Shown piece after piece: positions 1 through 6,000 of a DNA stretch of 6,160 nt. The stretch's first letter is position 1. Every line of letters begins with the position of its first letter. The notes below the pieces were generated by a model. That model saw only the letters and a program-made list of their open reading frames with translations. It was not told the origin of the DNA and made no database searches. The DNA is from Flavipsychrobacter stenotrophus (GTDB taxonomy: Bacteria > Bacteroidota > Bacteroidia > Chitinophagales > Chitinophagaceae), in assembly GCA_947372365.1 (NCBI GenBank), contig CANBTK010000128.1, forward strand, positions 1 to 6,160, given 5' to 3'. Made by a program: the position numbers and the translations under genes.

Positions 1-1439
1 AAATCATACGCGTTTTTGGTAGCCAGCACGGTCTGGAAGCTTTTTATCATCATCACGAAAGCATCAATCTTAGCGTGGCCGCTGCCGTGTTCTATCAGCT
101 CCCACATGGTTTTATCCTGTTCATGGGCAGTAACCACAATCTTATCCATGCTGGTTTTGCCAATGCCGCGGGCAGGTACGTTAATGATGCGCTTCAGGTT
201 TTCTTCATCTCTTGTATTGACAATAAGGCGCAGGTAAGCCAGGTAGTCTTTTACTTCTTTACGTTGGTAGAACGATACGCCCCCGTACAGTTTGTATGGG
301 ATGTTCATTCGGCGCAGGCTTTCCTCGAAAGAACGGCTCTGTGCATTGGTACGGTAAAGTATGGCAAAATCCTTATTGGCATAGTGGTTGCGCATCTGCT
401 GCTCCTTAATGGCATCGGCCACAAAGCGGCCTTCGTCATTATCGGTCATGGTACGGGCAAGAGTTATCTTCTCGCCTTCTTTGTTATTGGTCCACAGCTC
501 TTTAGGTATCTGGTTCTGGTTGTTGCTTATAACGTTATTGGCAACATTAAGTATGTTGGTGGTACTGCGGTAGTTCTGTTCCAGCTTCACCACTTTCACA
601 TCGTCATAATCATCCTGAAACTGAAGGATGTTCTGAACGGTAGCTCCACGGAACGAATAGATACTTTGCGCATCATCGCCCACCACGCAAATATTTTCCC
701 TACGGGCACCCAGCATTTTTATAATGGCATACTGGGCGGTATTAGTATCCTGGTACTCATCAATCAAGATATAATGGAACCTGTGCTGGTACTTGGCCAG
801 TACATCGGGGAACTGCGTAAGCAGGATGTACATTTTGTACAGCAGGTCATCAAAGTCCATCGCGCCATTTTTCATGCAGCGGTTGGCATACATATCGTAG
901 ATGTCGCTCATTAACGGCCGGGGGGCGTTGCCCCTGTTGTCTTCCTGCTGTATCTGGGCATCGTTGCGGTATTCCTTAGGGCCTATCAGCCCGTTTTTGG
1001 CAGCGCTGATGCGGTTATAAATGTATGCGGGCTTATAATGCTTATCGTCAAGGTTCATTTCCTTTACAATATCCTTTATTACAGCCTTGGCATCATCGGT
1101 ATCGTATATGGTAAAGTTGCTGGGGTAGCCCAGCTTGGTAGCATCTGCACGAAGCAGGCGCGCAAATATAGAGTGGAAAGTGCCTATGTATAAGTTGCGG
1201 GCTTCGCTGTTGCCCAGGGCTTTTTCTACACGCTCCTTCATTTCGGCAGCAGCCTTGTTGGTGAAAGTAAGCGCCAGTATATTAAAAGCATCAACACCGT
1301 TATTCATGAGGTGGGCAATGCGCGTGGTCAATACTTTAGTTTTGCCACTGCCAGCACCTGCAACTATCATTATGGGGCCATCAATATGCTTTACCGCTTC
1401 CAGTTGGTTCGCATTCAGTCCCTCTAAATATTTGTACAT
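1..1439 (-). CDS. uvrD: UvrD/PcrA-family superfamily 1A DNA helicase, N-terminal part (partial, runs off left edge)
   Basis: ATP-dependent 3'-5' DNA helicase of the UvrD/PcrA/Rep family, which acts in the cytoplasm in excision repair and in clearing proteins from DNA. The start MYKYLEGLNANQ gives 479 readable codons without a stop to the window edge. Motifs appear in family order: Q-motif LNANQLEAV (about 8-16), Walker A AGAGSGKT (27-34), motif Ia LALTFTNKAAAEM (55-67), GTFHS (86-90), Walker B LIDEYQDTN (225-233), motif III VGDDAQSIYSFRGA (253-266), QNYRS (288-292) and GGVSFYQRKEVKDYLAYLRL (385-404). Full-length relatives are usually about 720-790 aa, so roughly the last third, including motifs V and VI, lies outside the window. 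The start is supported by the Q-motif at the usual distance. The gene lies 66 bp downstream of the formyltransferase. The family is certain; UvrD and PcrA cannot be told apart here, so the symbol is at family level. Confidence 0.96.
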   Translation of the reverse strand, partial: MYKYLEGLNANQLEAVKHIDGPIMIVAGAGSGKTKVLTTRIAHLMNNGVDAFNILALTFTNKAAAEMKERVEKALGNSEARNLYIGTFHSIFARLLRADATKLGYPSNFTIYDTDDAKAVIKDIVKEMNLDDKHYKPAYIYNRISAAKNGLIGPKEYRNDAQIQQEDNRGNAPRPLMSDIYDMYANRCMKNGAMDFDDLLYKMYILLTQFPDVLAKYQHRFHYILIDEYQDTNTAQYAIIKMLGARRENICVVGDDAQSIYSFRGATVQNILQFQDDYDDVKVVKLEQNYRSTTNILNVANNVISNNQNQIPKELWTNNKEGEKITLARTMTDNDEGRFVADAIKEQQMRNHYANKDFAILYRTNAQSRSFEESLRRMNIPYKLYGGVSFYQRKEVKDYLAYLRLIVNTRDEENLKRIINVPARGIGKTSMDKIVVTAHEQDKTMWELIEHGSGHAKIDAFVMMIKSFQTVLATKNAYD

Positions 1440-1443
1440 AGCG

Positions 1444-1451
1444 CAAAACTA
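1444..1451 (-). promoter_or_regulatory. Possible -7 promoter element for the helicase gene (TAGTTTTG)
   Basis: The minus strand reads TAGTTTTG, an exact match to the Bacteroidota -7 consensus TAnnTTTG. It ends only 4 nt before the helicase ATG, so a transcript made from it would be almost leaderless. The nearest upstream TTG that could serve as a -33 element is about 25 nt away, longer than usual. The helicase may instead be read through from the upstream formyltransferase gene. Confidence 0.35.
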
Positions 1452-1453
1452 CG

Positions 1454-1482
1454 AAATTGGGCGGGGTAGAAAACGCCAATTT
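1454..1482 (-). repeat. Inverted repeat between the formyltransferase and helicase genes
   Basis: AAATTGG at 1454-1460 and CCAATTT at 1476-1482 form a perfect 7-bp inverted repeat. With one bulged G the stem can extend by GCG/CGC. It begins 23 nt after the formyltransferase stop in the direction of transcription. No proper U-tract follows (CGTAGTTTTG), so it is at best a weak terminator or a processing/attenuation hairpin. It also lies just upstream of the possible helicase -7 box. Confidence 0.4.
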
Positions 1483-1505
1483 ATGCACAGCATTATTAAC
1501 GTTGC

Positions 1506-2450
1506 CTATTGTGGCCTGCCGGTGAACAGCATACCCGGCTGAATGCCAAAATTAGCCAGTTTGTAGCCCGGCAGGTAGCCTTCCTCTATGTAAACTACCT
1601 CCAGTTTCAGTGCTATCCGGTCTTTAGCCAATACCAACAGGCCATTCTGCGGGTCAATAGCCAGCACAGCGCCTATAGGGTAGGCCGATGTGTCGCCGGT
1701 GAGGTTGATGATTGAAGCGTCGCATACACCCAGCGTCCAGCCATTAACAACAGTGGGCACGCCGTTTTTCGACATTGGGTTGCAGGAGTTAATGAGGGCT
1801 ACAAGCCCGTCAGAATTAGTGCCGGCCCAGTCCAGGTATATGCCTTCGGTGGTAAGGGCAGGGTAATAAGCCGCCTTGCTTTCGTCTTGCGGGGTAGCGG
1901 GTACAGGCTTATCGGGCGATAGCAGCGCCAGCAGCCTGTTACACATATCGGCGCCCTGGTGCGCCAGTTGGCCGGTTAGCATGCCATAGGTAAAGTGCGG
2001 CGGGCAGGGTATCTCTTCGCGCATAATGATAGGCCCGGTATCATAGCCGGCATCCATAACGTGTATGGTCGTGCCTGCTACGGGCCGTTGCTGCCTTATA
2101 CCCTCAAAAACAGGGTCAGCCCCGCGCATTTCAGGCAACAGGCCATAATGGAAGTTGATGAAGCCCAGTTTAGGTATAGTAAGCGCGCTGGCAGGTATGC
2201 GGAAGGGGTAAGTCATTACAAAAACAACATCGGGGGTTACTTCACGCAGCCACTCGCGTAGTTGTGTGCCAAAATTTTTGCGGGAGAAGATGCGTAGCGG
2301 AAGGCCTTGCTGCTGCGCAAAATGCTCGAATATCTGTATAACATCTACTTTATTATCGCCAATGCCTATTGCCGCTACCTGTCCGGTATTAACAAGGTTT
2401 TGCAGGGCGGGCAATGCCATACGGCTGTTACAGAGTACTGCTATTTTCAT
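1506..2450 (-). CDS. Formyltransferase-fold protein (Fmt/PurN/sugar N-formyltransferase family), 314 aa
   Basis: Probable enzyme transferring a formyl group from 10-formyl-tetrahydrofolate to an amine; the acceptor is unknown. The N-terminal domain starts MKIAVLCNSRMALPALQNL. Its active-site region is GFINFHYGLLPEMRGADPV, followed by VMDAGYDTGPII. N99, H101 and D137 match the catalytic Asn/His/Asp of PurN and Fmt. Residues from about 200 to the end (AYYPALTTEGIYLDWAG..., ...IQPGMLFTGRPQ) resemble the Fmt C-terminal OB-like domain, and 314 aa suits that two-domain layout. It lacks the typical Fmt opening (MGTPDFA) and the HASLLP...RGAAPI form, so it looks like a diverged paralogue, perhaps acting on an amino sugar. 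I chose the ATG at 2450 because MKIAVL begins the first strand; ATGs at 2471 and 2474 would add 7 or 8 residues (MMPTKKTN) next to a GGAGG. It lies downstream of the binding-fold gene. Confidence 0.88.
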   Translation of the reverse strand: MKIAVLCNSRMALPALQNLVNTGQVAAIGIGDNKVDVIQIFEHFAQQQGLPLRIFSRKNFGTQLREWLREVTPDVVFVMTYPFRIPASALTIPKLGFINFHYGLLPEMRGADPVFEGIRQQRPVAGTTIHVMDAGYDTGPIIMREEIPCPPHFTYGMLTGQLAHQGADMCNRLLALLSPDKPVPATPQDESKAAYYPALTTEGIYLDWAGTNSDGLVALINSCNPMSKNGVPTVVNGWTLGVCDASIINLTGDTSAYPIGAVLAIDPQNGLLVLAKDRIALKLEVVYIEEGYLPGYKLANFGIQPGMLFTGRPQ

Positions 2451-2620
2451 GTTTGTTTTTTTAGTAGGCATCATTCCTCCCGCCGGAGGTGACAGGCAGG
2501 CGCTTCAAAAATTTTATTTATTAACGCTGCAAAGCAGTTCCACTGCGGTTAGCACCTGTTTTACCCAATGGGCCTCGCCGGCAATGTAAAAAAGGGCGAG
2601 TAGGCGCGTAGTACATTTTG

Positions 2621-3772
2621 CTAATCCAGGCACGCATAGGCATTAAACCACGACGTAAAGCCACCCTGAAAGGCAGCTATTTCCTGCCATAGCTTAGCGC
2701 GCTGGCTGCTTACGTCATTGGCGTTTACTTCATGGCCGGGTACCAGTAAGCACATGCCATTGGCTTCATTTTCAACCGCAGTAGCCACATATAGCGGCGC
2801 AAGGCTGGTATGCGTTTCTTTATCAATAGTTATTGTGCCGCGTGGGCTGGTAAAGCTATAGCTTTCCAGCAAGGCAATCCTTTCTGTAGCATTATCTGCT
2901 TCCAGCGCTTTGGCTATAAGCTGGCCTGCTTCCCATGCCAGCAACGAAAAGTAGTTGGCGGTGCGGTTCCTTTTCGCCATGGCAGCAACAAAAGCTTCGT
3001 TTTCAGGGTTTTTGAGGCCGCTTGCCCATGGCACTACCCCGGTAACCGGTGCCCCCGGGTATGGCGACTTGGCGAGCCATGTTTCTTCAATTGTAAACGG
3101 TGCCCCGTAAAGGTTATGCCTGCTGTATTCTTCTTCAGCTTCCATGCCGCCAAAGAGGTCCTGGGCCATATCGCCGCAAAATGCGCCCATAACTGCCACT
3201 GCAGGGTTTTCTTTCAGGTGGTTGGTTAGCGGTTCCAGGGTAAAATCAGCCCTTTTCAGTTGCGTTACGTGGTTAAAGGTAATTGCAGAGCCTGCGTCGG
3301 CTACGCCCTGAAAAAAACCAAATGCCGCCCTGAAGCCTGAATCGAAAAAGGAACAGGTATAGGCAAAAGATGTATCGCCTTTTTGCGCGGCTATTTGGGG
3401 TAGCACCTTGCAGGCCAGGGCGCCTTCGAGCGAAAGTGTGAAACTATTGGTTTGTTTGTACCCCGGGCGCGGAAACTGGTAGCCGGCATCGAGCAAGATG
3501 AACACTGCGTTTGCATTTTCAAACATCGGCTGTATCATTTCAGCGGAAGTTGGGTTGATATAGCCTGCTATAACCTCCACACCATCCAAAAGCATTTTTT
3601 CGCAGGCCGAATAAATATCTTTATCGCTGCCACCAATGCCTATGCCTGCTGTGGCAATATCCACACCCTTAACACCCATATTGGCGAGGCTGGTTTTGAG
3701 GCCATCAATAAAATCGAAATTCATGCTACCATAAATAGAGGAGCGGGGTATAAGTATGCCTATTTGTGCCAT
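2621..3772 (-). CDS. LivK-type (Peripla_BP_6-like) ligand-binding protein without signal peptide, 383 aa
   Basis: Class I periplasmic-binding-protein fold of the branched-chain amino acid/amide receptor type. The first strand starts at once (MAQIGILIPRSSIYGSMNFDF). It is followed by the lobe-1 pattern ACEKMLLDGVEVIAGYINPT...FILLDAGYQF, a second lobe with FNHVTQLKRADFTLEPL and VAVMGAFCGD, a helix NYFSLLAWEAGQLIAKALEA (273-292), and the family's closing block FTSPRGTITIDKETHTSLAP (307-326). The length is normal for the family. An in-frame stop at 3782-3784, only three codons before the ATG, rules out a longer N-terminus, so there is no signal peptide or lipobox and the protein should be cytoplasmic. 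No ABC permease or ATPase gene is in view. AmiC-like cytoplasmic sensing is more likely than transport. It has its own likely promoter, and the formyltransferase gene follows after a 170-bp gap. The ligand is unknown. Confidence 0.88.
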   Translation of the reverse strand: MAQIGILIPRSSIYGSMNFDFIDGLKTSLANMGVKGVDIATAGIGIGGSDKDIYSACEKMLLDGVEVIAGYINPTSAEMIQPMFENANAVFILLDAGYQFPRPGYKQTNSFTLSLEGALACKVLPQIAAQKGDTSFAYTCSFFDSGFRAAFGFFQGVADAGSAITFNHVTQLKRADFTLEPLTNHLKENPAVAVMGAFCGDMAQDLFGGMEAEEEYSRHNLYGAPFTIEETWLAKSPYPGAPVTGVVPWASGLKNPENEAFVAAMAKRNRTANYFSLLAWEAGQLIAKALEADNATERIALLESYSFTSPRGTITIDKETHTSLAPLYVATAVENEANGMCLLVPGHEVNANDVSSQRAKLWQEIAAFQGGFTSWFNAYACLD

Positions 3773-3792
3773 TGCCTTGAATTAGTTTGTTG

Positions 3793-3823
3793 TAAAAGTA
3801 AATCGTAAACAGTAGTGGTGCAA
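3793..3823 (-). promoter_or_regulatory. Likely promoter of the binding-fold gene (TTG - 20 nt - TACTTTTA)
   Basis: On the minus strand TTG (3823-3821) is followed after 20 nt by TACTTTTA (3800-3793). This is one base off the Bacteroidota -7 consensus TAnnTTTG and at a normal spacing. The ATG follows 20 nt later. It lies between the terminator of the collar genes and this gene, which supports separate transcription. Confidence 0.45.
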
Positions 3824-3839
3824 GAGCTTTGCAGGGTTT

Positions 3840-3870
3840 AAAAAAAGCTGCCTCATAAACATGAGGCAGC
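3840..3870 (-). terminator. Intrinsic terminator after the collar-gene triplet
   Basis: GCTGCCTCAT (3847-3856) and ATGAGGCAGC (3861-3870) form a perfect 10-bp stem with a 4-nt loop. On the minus strand seven T residues (3846-3840) follow directly. The hairpin starts 23 nt after the stop codon of the last collar gene. Stem, loop and U-tract are all textbook for Rho-independent termination in this direction. There is no equally good T-run on the plus side. Confidence 0.9.
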
Positions 3871-3893
3871 CTTAATGGTTTAATTACAAGCAA

Positions 3894-4421
3894 TTAGTTC
3901 CTTGAAGGGAAAATGCCCGTTATGCATATGCTGTAATTCATAGCAAGGTATGGAGCCTGTATGTTTATTGGCTGGCTGCCGCCTGTTGGCGCAGCAACAG
4001 CTTCTACCTGGTTCATTGTAACGTCGGTAGCTTGAGAGGTATAATTGTTAGTACCGCCGCCGCCTAAGTAATTGCCCGCAGGGTCATTGCTTTCAGAAGC
4101 CAGCTGTGTAGCCTTAACAACCACATTGTGCAGGTGCGAAGGTAACTGCGTAATGAGCACAGTAGTATTTTCAACACCACCTACCTGGCCGAAGGCCCAG
4201 GTGCCAAGGGTTGGCGAAACACCATCGCCTATAGCCCTGCGGCCACGGAGGTCAGGCAAGGCAAAGTTGGTTGTGCCATTGCCGCCAAATGAAGTACCCA
4301 ACAACGCAAAAACAGCGGAATACTGGGCGATTGCCAGTAATTGCCCTGAGCAGGTCATCCAGCCCTTAGGTGCATAACTAAATGCCATTGGGTTGATCAC
4401 CCCTATATATGATTCGTACAT
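3894..4421 (-). CDS. Phage tail-collar-domain protein A (third of tandem triplet), 175 aa
   Basis: Small protein with a phage tail collar domain (Pfam Collar type), related to the tips of short tail fibres and to proteins annotated as microcystin-dependent protein MdpB. Residues about 5-62 hold the core: IGVINPMAFSYAPKGW, CSGQLLAI, then ALLGTSFGGNGTTNFALPDL and RGR. PSHLHN follows, with H96 and H98 matching the HxH pair that binds zinc in trimeric T4 gp12. A SNDPAGNYLGGG segment and C-terminal FPSRN are shared with the two upstream paralogues. It has no signal peptide and no membrane segment. It is the most diverged copy: it begins MYESYIG instead of MEP and has RRAIGDG where the others have RAIVGQG. 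It lies 87 bp downstream of copy B with no obvious promoter between them, and a strong terminator follows. Function unknown; a trimeric receptor- or surface-binding tip is the family-based guess. Confidence 0.92.
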   Translation of the reverse strand: MYESYIGVINPMAFSYAPKGWMTCSGQLLAIAQYSAVFALLGTSFGGNGTTNFALPDLRGRRAIGDGVSPTLGTWAFGQVGGVENTTVLITQLPSHLHNVVVKATQLASESNDPAGNYLGGGGTNNYTSQATDVTMNQVEAVAAPTGGSQPINIQAPYLAMNYSICITGIFPSRN

Positions 4422-4470
4422 TTGATTAAGTTTTAATTTTTTTAAGAATATTGGTTTTGGCTTGTAAATT

Positions 4471-4490
4471 GCCCCACCGAAAACAGGGGC
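4471..4490 (-). repeat. Hairpin between collar genes B and A
   Basis: GCCCC (4471-4475) and GGGGC (4486-4490) form a perfect 5-bp GC stem with a 10-nt loop, 18 nt after the stop codon of collar gene B. Read on the minus strand it is followed by AATTTAC, with no T-run, so it is unlikely to be a full terminator. It could stabilise or partly attenuate the transcript. Confidence 0.4.
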
Positions 4491-4508
4491 TTGGCTATTC
4501 TCAATTAA

Positions 4509-5033
4509 TTAGTTCCTTGATGGGAAATAGCCCTGCGTTGCAATATTGTACTGCACACATAAGTATGGGTCCAGTATGGTCAATGGCTGGTTGCCGCCAG
4601 TAAGCGCGGTTTTTGCAGCGTTTACGTTCATAGTAACATCGCCGGCAGTTGCTGTATAGTTATTGCCTGCGCCACCACCCAAAAAGTTATTCTGAGGGTC
4701 GTTGCTGTTAGATTCAATCTGGTTAGCTTTTACCGTAATGCCATGTGTATGCGGAGGTATCTGGTTAACAGTTAATGTAACAGATTTAGCGCCGCCTACC
4801 TGGCCGGTAGTATAAACATGGCCGCCTGGCATTGAGCCCTGGCCAACTATAGCCCTGCCACGGAGGTCTGGCAAACCAAAAGTAGTGGTGCCATTGCCGC
4901 CATACATGGTGCCTAAAAGGCTGAATAAAGCTGTATTTGATTGTATTGCAATCAACTGGCCTTCGCATGATGACCAGCCCCTTGGCGCGAAATTAAAAGC
5001 CATTGGTAAAACCATACCTATTAGAGGTTCCAT
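4509..5033 (-). CDS. Phage tail-collar-domain protein B (second of tandem triplet), 174 aa
   Basis: Paralogue of its two neighbours; about 60% identical to copy C over its whole length without gaps (hand count, 105 of 174). The collar core (about residues 4-60) reads IGMVLPMAFNFAPRGW, SCEGQLIAI, ALFSLLGTMYGGNGTTTFGL and PDLRGRAIVGQG. HTH at 95-97 (IPPHTHG) corresponds to the metal-binding HxH of T4 gp12. SNDPQNNFLGGG follows at about 110-121, then NNYTATAGDVTMN, and the protein ends in FPSRN. No signal peptide or transmembrane segment is visible, so it is either cytoplasmic or exported by a route without a classical signal. The ATG is preceded by an A-rich stretch (AAAAACATAAAAA) rather than a Shine-Dalgarno site, as is usual in Bacteroidota. 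The leader of 119 bp to copy C contains a hairpin but no TAnnTTTG box that I can find. Confidence 0.93.
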   Translation of the reverse strand: MEPLIGMVLPMAFNFAPRGWSSCEGQLIAIQSNTALFSLLGTMYGGNGTTTFGLPDLRGRAIVGQGSMPGGHVYTTGQVGGAKSVTLTVNQIPPHTHGITVKANQIESNSNDPQNNFLGGGAGNNYTATAGDVTMNVNAAKTALTGGNQPLTILDPYLCVQYNIATQGYFPSRN

Positions 5034-5096
5034 TTTTTATGTTTTTAATAGTTTAATTAATGTTGTTAAAATTGATTGCGGCTGGTAATAAATGGT

Positions 5097-5125
5097 TTGC
5101 CCGATAGGAAACCTTAAGTGGGCAA
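5097..5125 (-). repeat. Hairpin between collar genes C and B
   Basis: TTGCCC (5097-5102) and GGGCAA (5120-5125) form a perfect 6-bp inverted repeat with a 17-nt loop, in which AGG/CCT can pair as an inner stem. It lies 27 nt after the stop codon of collar gene C. On the minus strand no T-run follows directly, so read-through into gene B is expected. Position and GCCC/GGGC core resemble the hairpin after gene B. Confidence 0.4.
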
Positions 5126-5152
5126 TTACATTTCATAACCCGCCATTAAAAC

Positions 5153-5677
5153 TTAGTTCCTTGAAGGGAAGATACCTTCGTATGCAATGTTGTAATACAT
5201 AGCAACGAATGGGTTAAGGATACTGAAAGGCTGGCCGCCACCCTGTATGCCAGCTGCCATTGAGCCGGAATTCAGCTGCACATCAGGTGTGGTACCTGTG
5301 TAATTGGGGTCCGTGCCTCCGCCCAAAAAGTTATTTTGGGGATCGTTGCTATCAGAAGTCAGTTGGTTAGCACCAATAGTTACCATGTGTGAGTGGCCTG
5401 GCATTGTTGCGGTGGTCATTGTCGCAGTTTCTTTACCAGCAGCCTGGCCCATTACGTAATTTGATAAGCCTGGGCCTTGTCCCTGGCCAACTATAGCCCT
5501 GCCCCTAAGGTCAGGTAAGCCAAAAGTACTAGTGCCATTGCCACCGTACGTGGTGCCTAAAAGGGCAAATAAAGCGTTGTTCTGAGCAATTGAGATAACT
5601 TGCCCTTCACACGAATACCAGCCTCTTGGTGCGAAATTGAACGCCATGGGCACAACGGCCCCCATAAATGGTTCCAT
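5153..5677 (-). CDS. Phage tail-collar-domain protein C (first of tandem triplet), 174 aa
   Basis: Promoter-proximal member of the triplet. The collar core reads MGAVVPMAFNFAPRGW, SCEGQVISI, ALFALLGTTYGGNGTSTFGL and PDLRGRAIVGQG (about residues 5-66). HSH at 95-97 (MPGHSHM) takes the place of the gp12 metal-binding pair. SNDPQNNFLGGG follows at 110-121 and FPSRN ends the chain. No signal peptide is visible. The mid region (67-92) and the stretch before FPSRN (FVAMYYNIAYEG) differ most from copy B, as expected if the tip is the specificity-determining part. The start is fixed by alignment with copy B (MEP) and by the A-rich leader. A consensus -7 box lies 45 nt upstream. No tail tube, sheath, baseplate or lysis gene is in view, so this is a stand-alone tandem set and not an evident phage tail operon. 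Its exact role is unknown. Confidence 0.93.
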   Translation of the reverse strand: MEPFMGAVVPMAFNFAPRGWYSCEGQVISIAQNNALFALLGTTYGGNGTSTFGLPDLRGRAIVGQGQGPGLSNYVMGQAAGKETATMTTATMPGHSHMVTIGANQLTSDSNDPQNNFLGGGTDPNYTGTTPDVQLNSGSMAAGIQGGGQPFSILNPFVAMYYNIAYEGIFPSRN

Positions 5678-5722
5678 AATTTTCTTAATGTTTTAAAAGT
5701 TAACAATTTAATATGAACAACA

Positions 5723-5753
5723 CAAACCTATAAATTTATTTTGTAAAAAAGAA
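5723..5753 (-). promoter_or_regulatory. Likely promoter of the collar-gene operon (TAGGTTTG -7 box)
   Basis: TAGGTTTG (5730-5723, minus strand) matches the Bacteroidota -7 consensus TAnnTTTG exactly. TTC at 5753-5751, 20 nt upstream, could serve as a weak -33 element in place of TTG. The box lies 45 nt before the ATG of collar gene C, giving a leader of about 40 nt that is AT-rich and has no Shine-Dalgarno site. No such box is visible before genes B or A, so this promoter probably serves all three. Confidence 0.55.
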
Positions 5754-5758
5754 CAGGT

Positions 5759-5774
5759 ATAAATACGTATTTAT
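5759..5774. promoter_or_regulatory. Perfect 16-bp palindrome, possible regulator-binding site
   Basis: ATAAATACGTATTTAT is identical to its own reverse complement. It begins 5 bp upstream of the candidate -33 position of the collar promoter, where an activator dimer would usually bind. AT-richness makes short palindromes common here, but 16 bp without a mismatch around a central CG is less expected. No regulator gene is in the window. Confidence 0.4.
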
Positions 5775-6000
5775 TGATTAAAATTGGAAAAAAAGAACTC
5801 GCCATATTGTATATGTCTTTAATAAGATAATATTGGCGTACATTTCAGCTATTAAACAAGGCGTTTTTTAATTAAAATATATTGTACCTTAATTTGTTTT
5901 TGCCTTATGAATAGGCGTTTAATAAGGTTAATAAATTATGAAGTTTGAGTACGGCTTGTTGTGGTTAAAGTTTGAGCGCGATAAATGGGTGTAGGTACTG

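Noticed and set aside
75..914. Long plus-strand open frame (about 279 codons)
   Set aside because: It is antisense to the helicase, whose minus-strand translation shows all expected motifs; the plus-strand product resembles nothing and is a shadow.
2810..3808. Plus-strand open frames opposite the binding-fold gene
   Set aside because: Their products are Cys/Phe-rich without domain patterns, while the minus-strand frame gives a full-length family member.
3894..5677. Prophage remnant or contractile tail-like system
   Set aside because: Only collar-domain genes are present. No tube, sheath, baseplate, terminase, integrase or lysis gene is seen, and the flanks are ordinary chromosomal genes.
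3894..5677. CRISPR-like or short tandem DNA repeat
   Set aside because: The repeated DNA is three diverged paralogous genes about 630-640 bp apart, not short repeats with spacers.
5866..5877. TTTTAATTAAAA palindrome as an operator
   Set aside because: It consists only of A and T in a very AT-rich stretch, so chance is a sufficient explanation, and no promoter box lies nearby.
5938..5994. 18-codon plus-strand frame starting with ATG (MKFEYGLLWLKF)
   Set aside because: Too short and without promoter or family support; chance frames of this size are expected.
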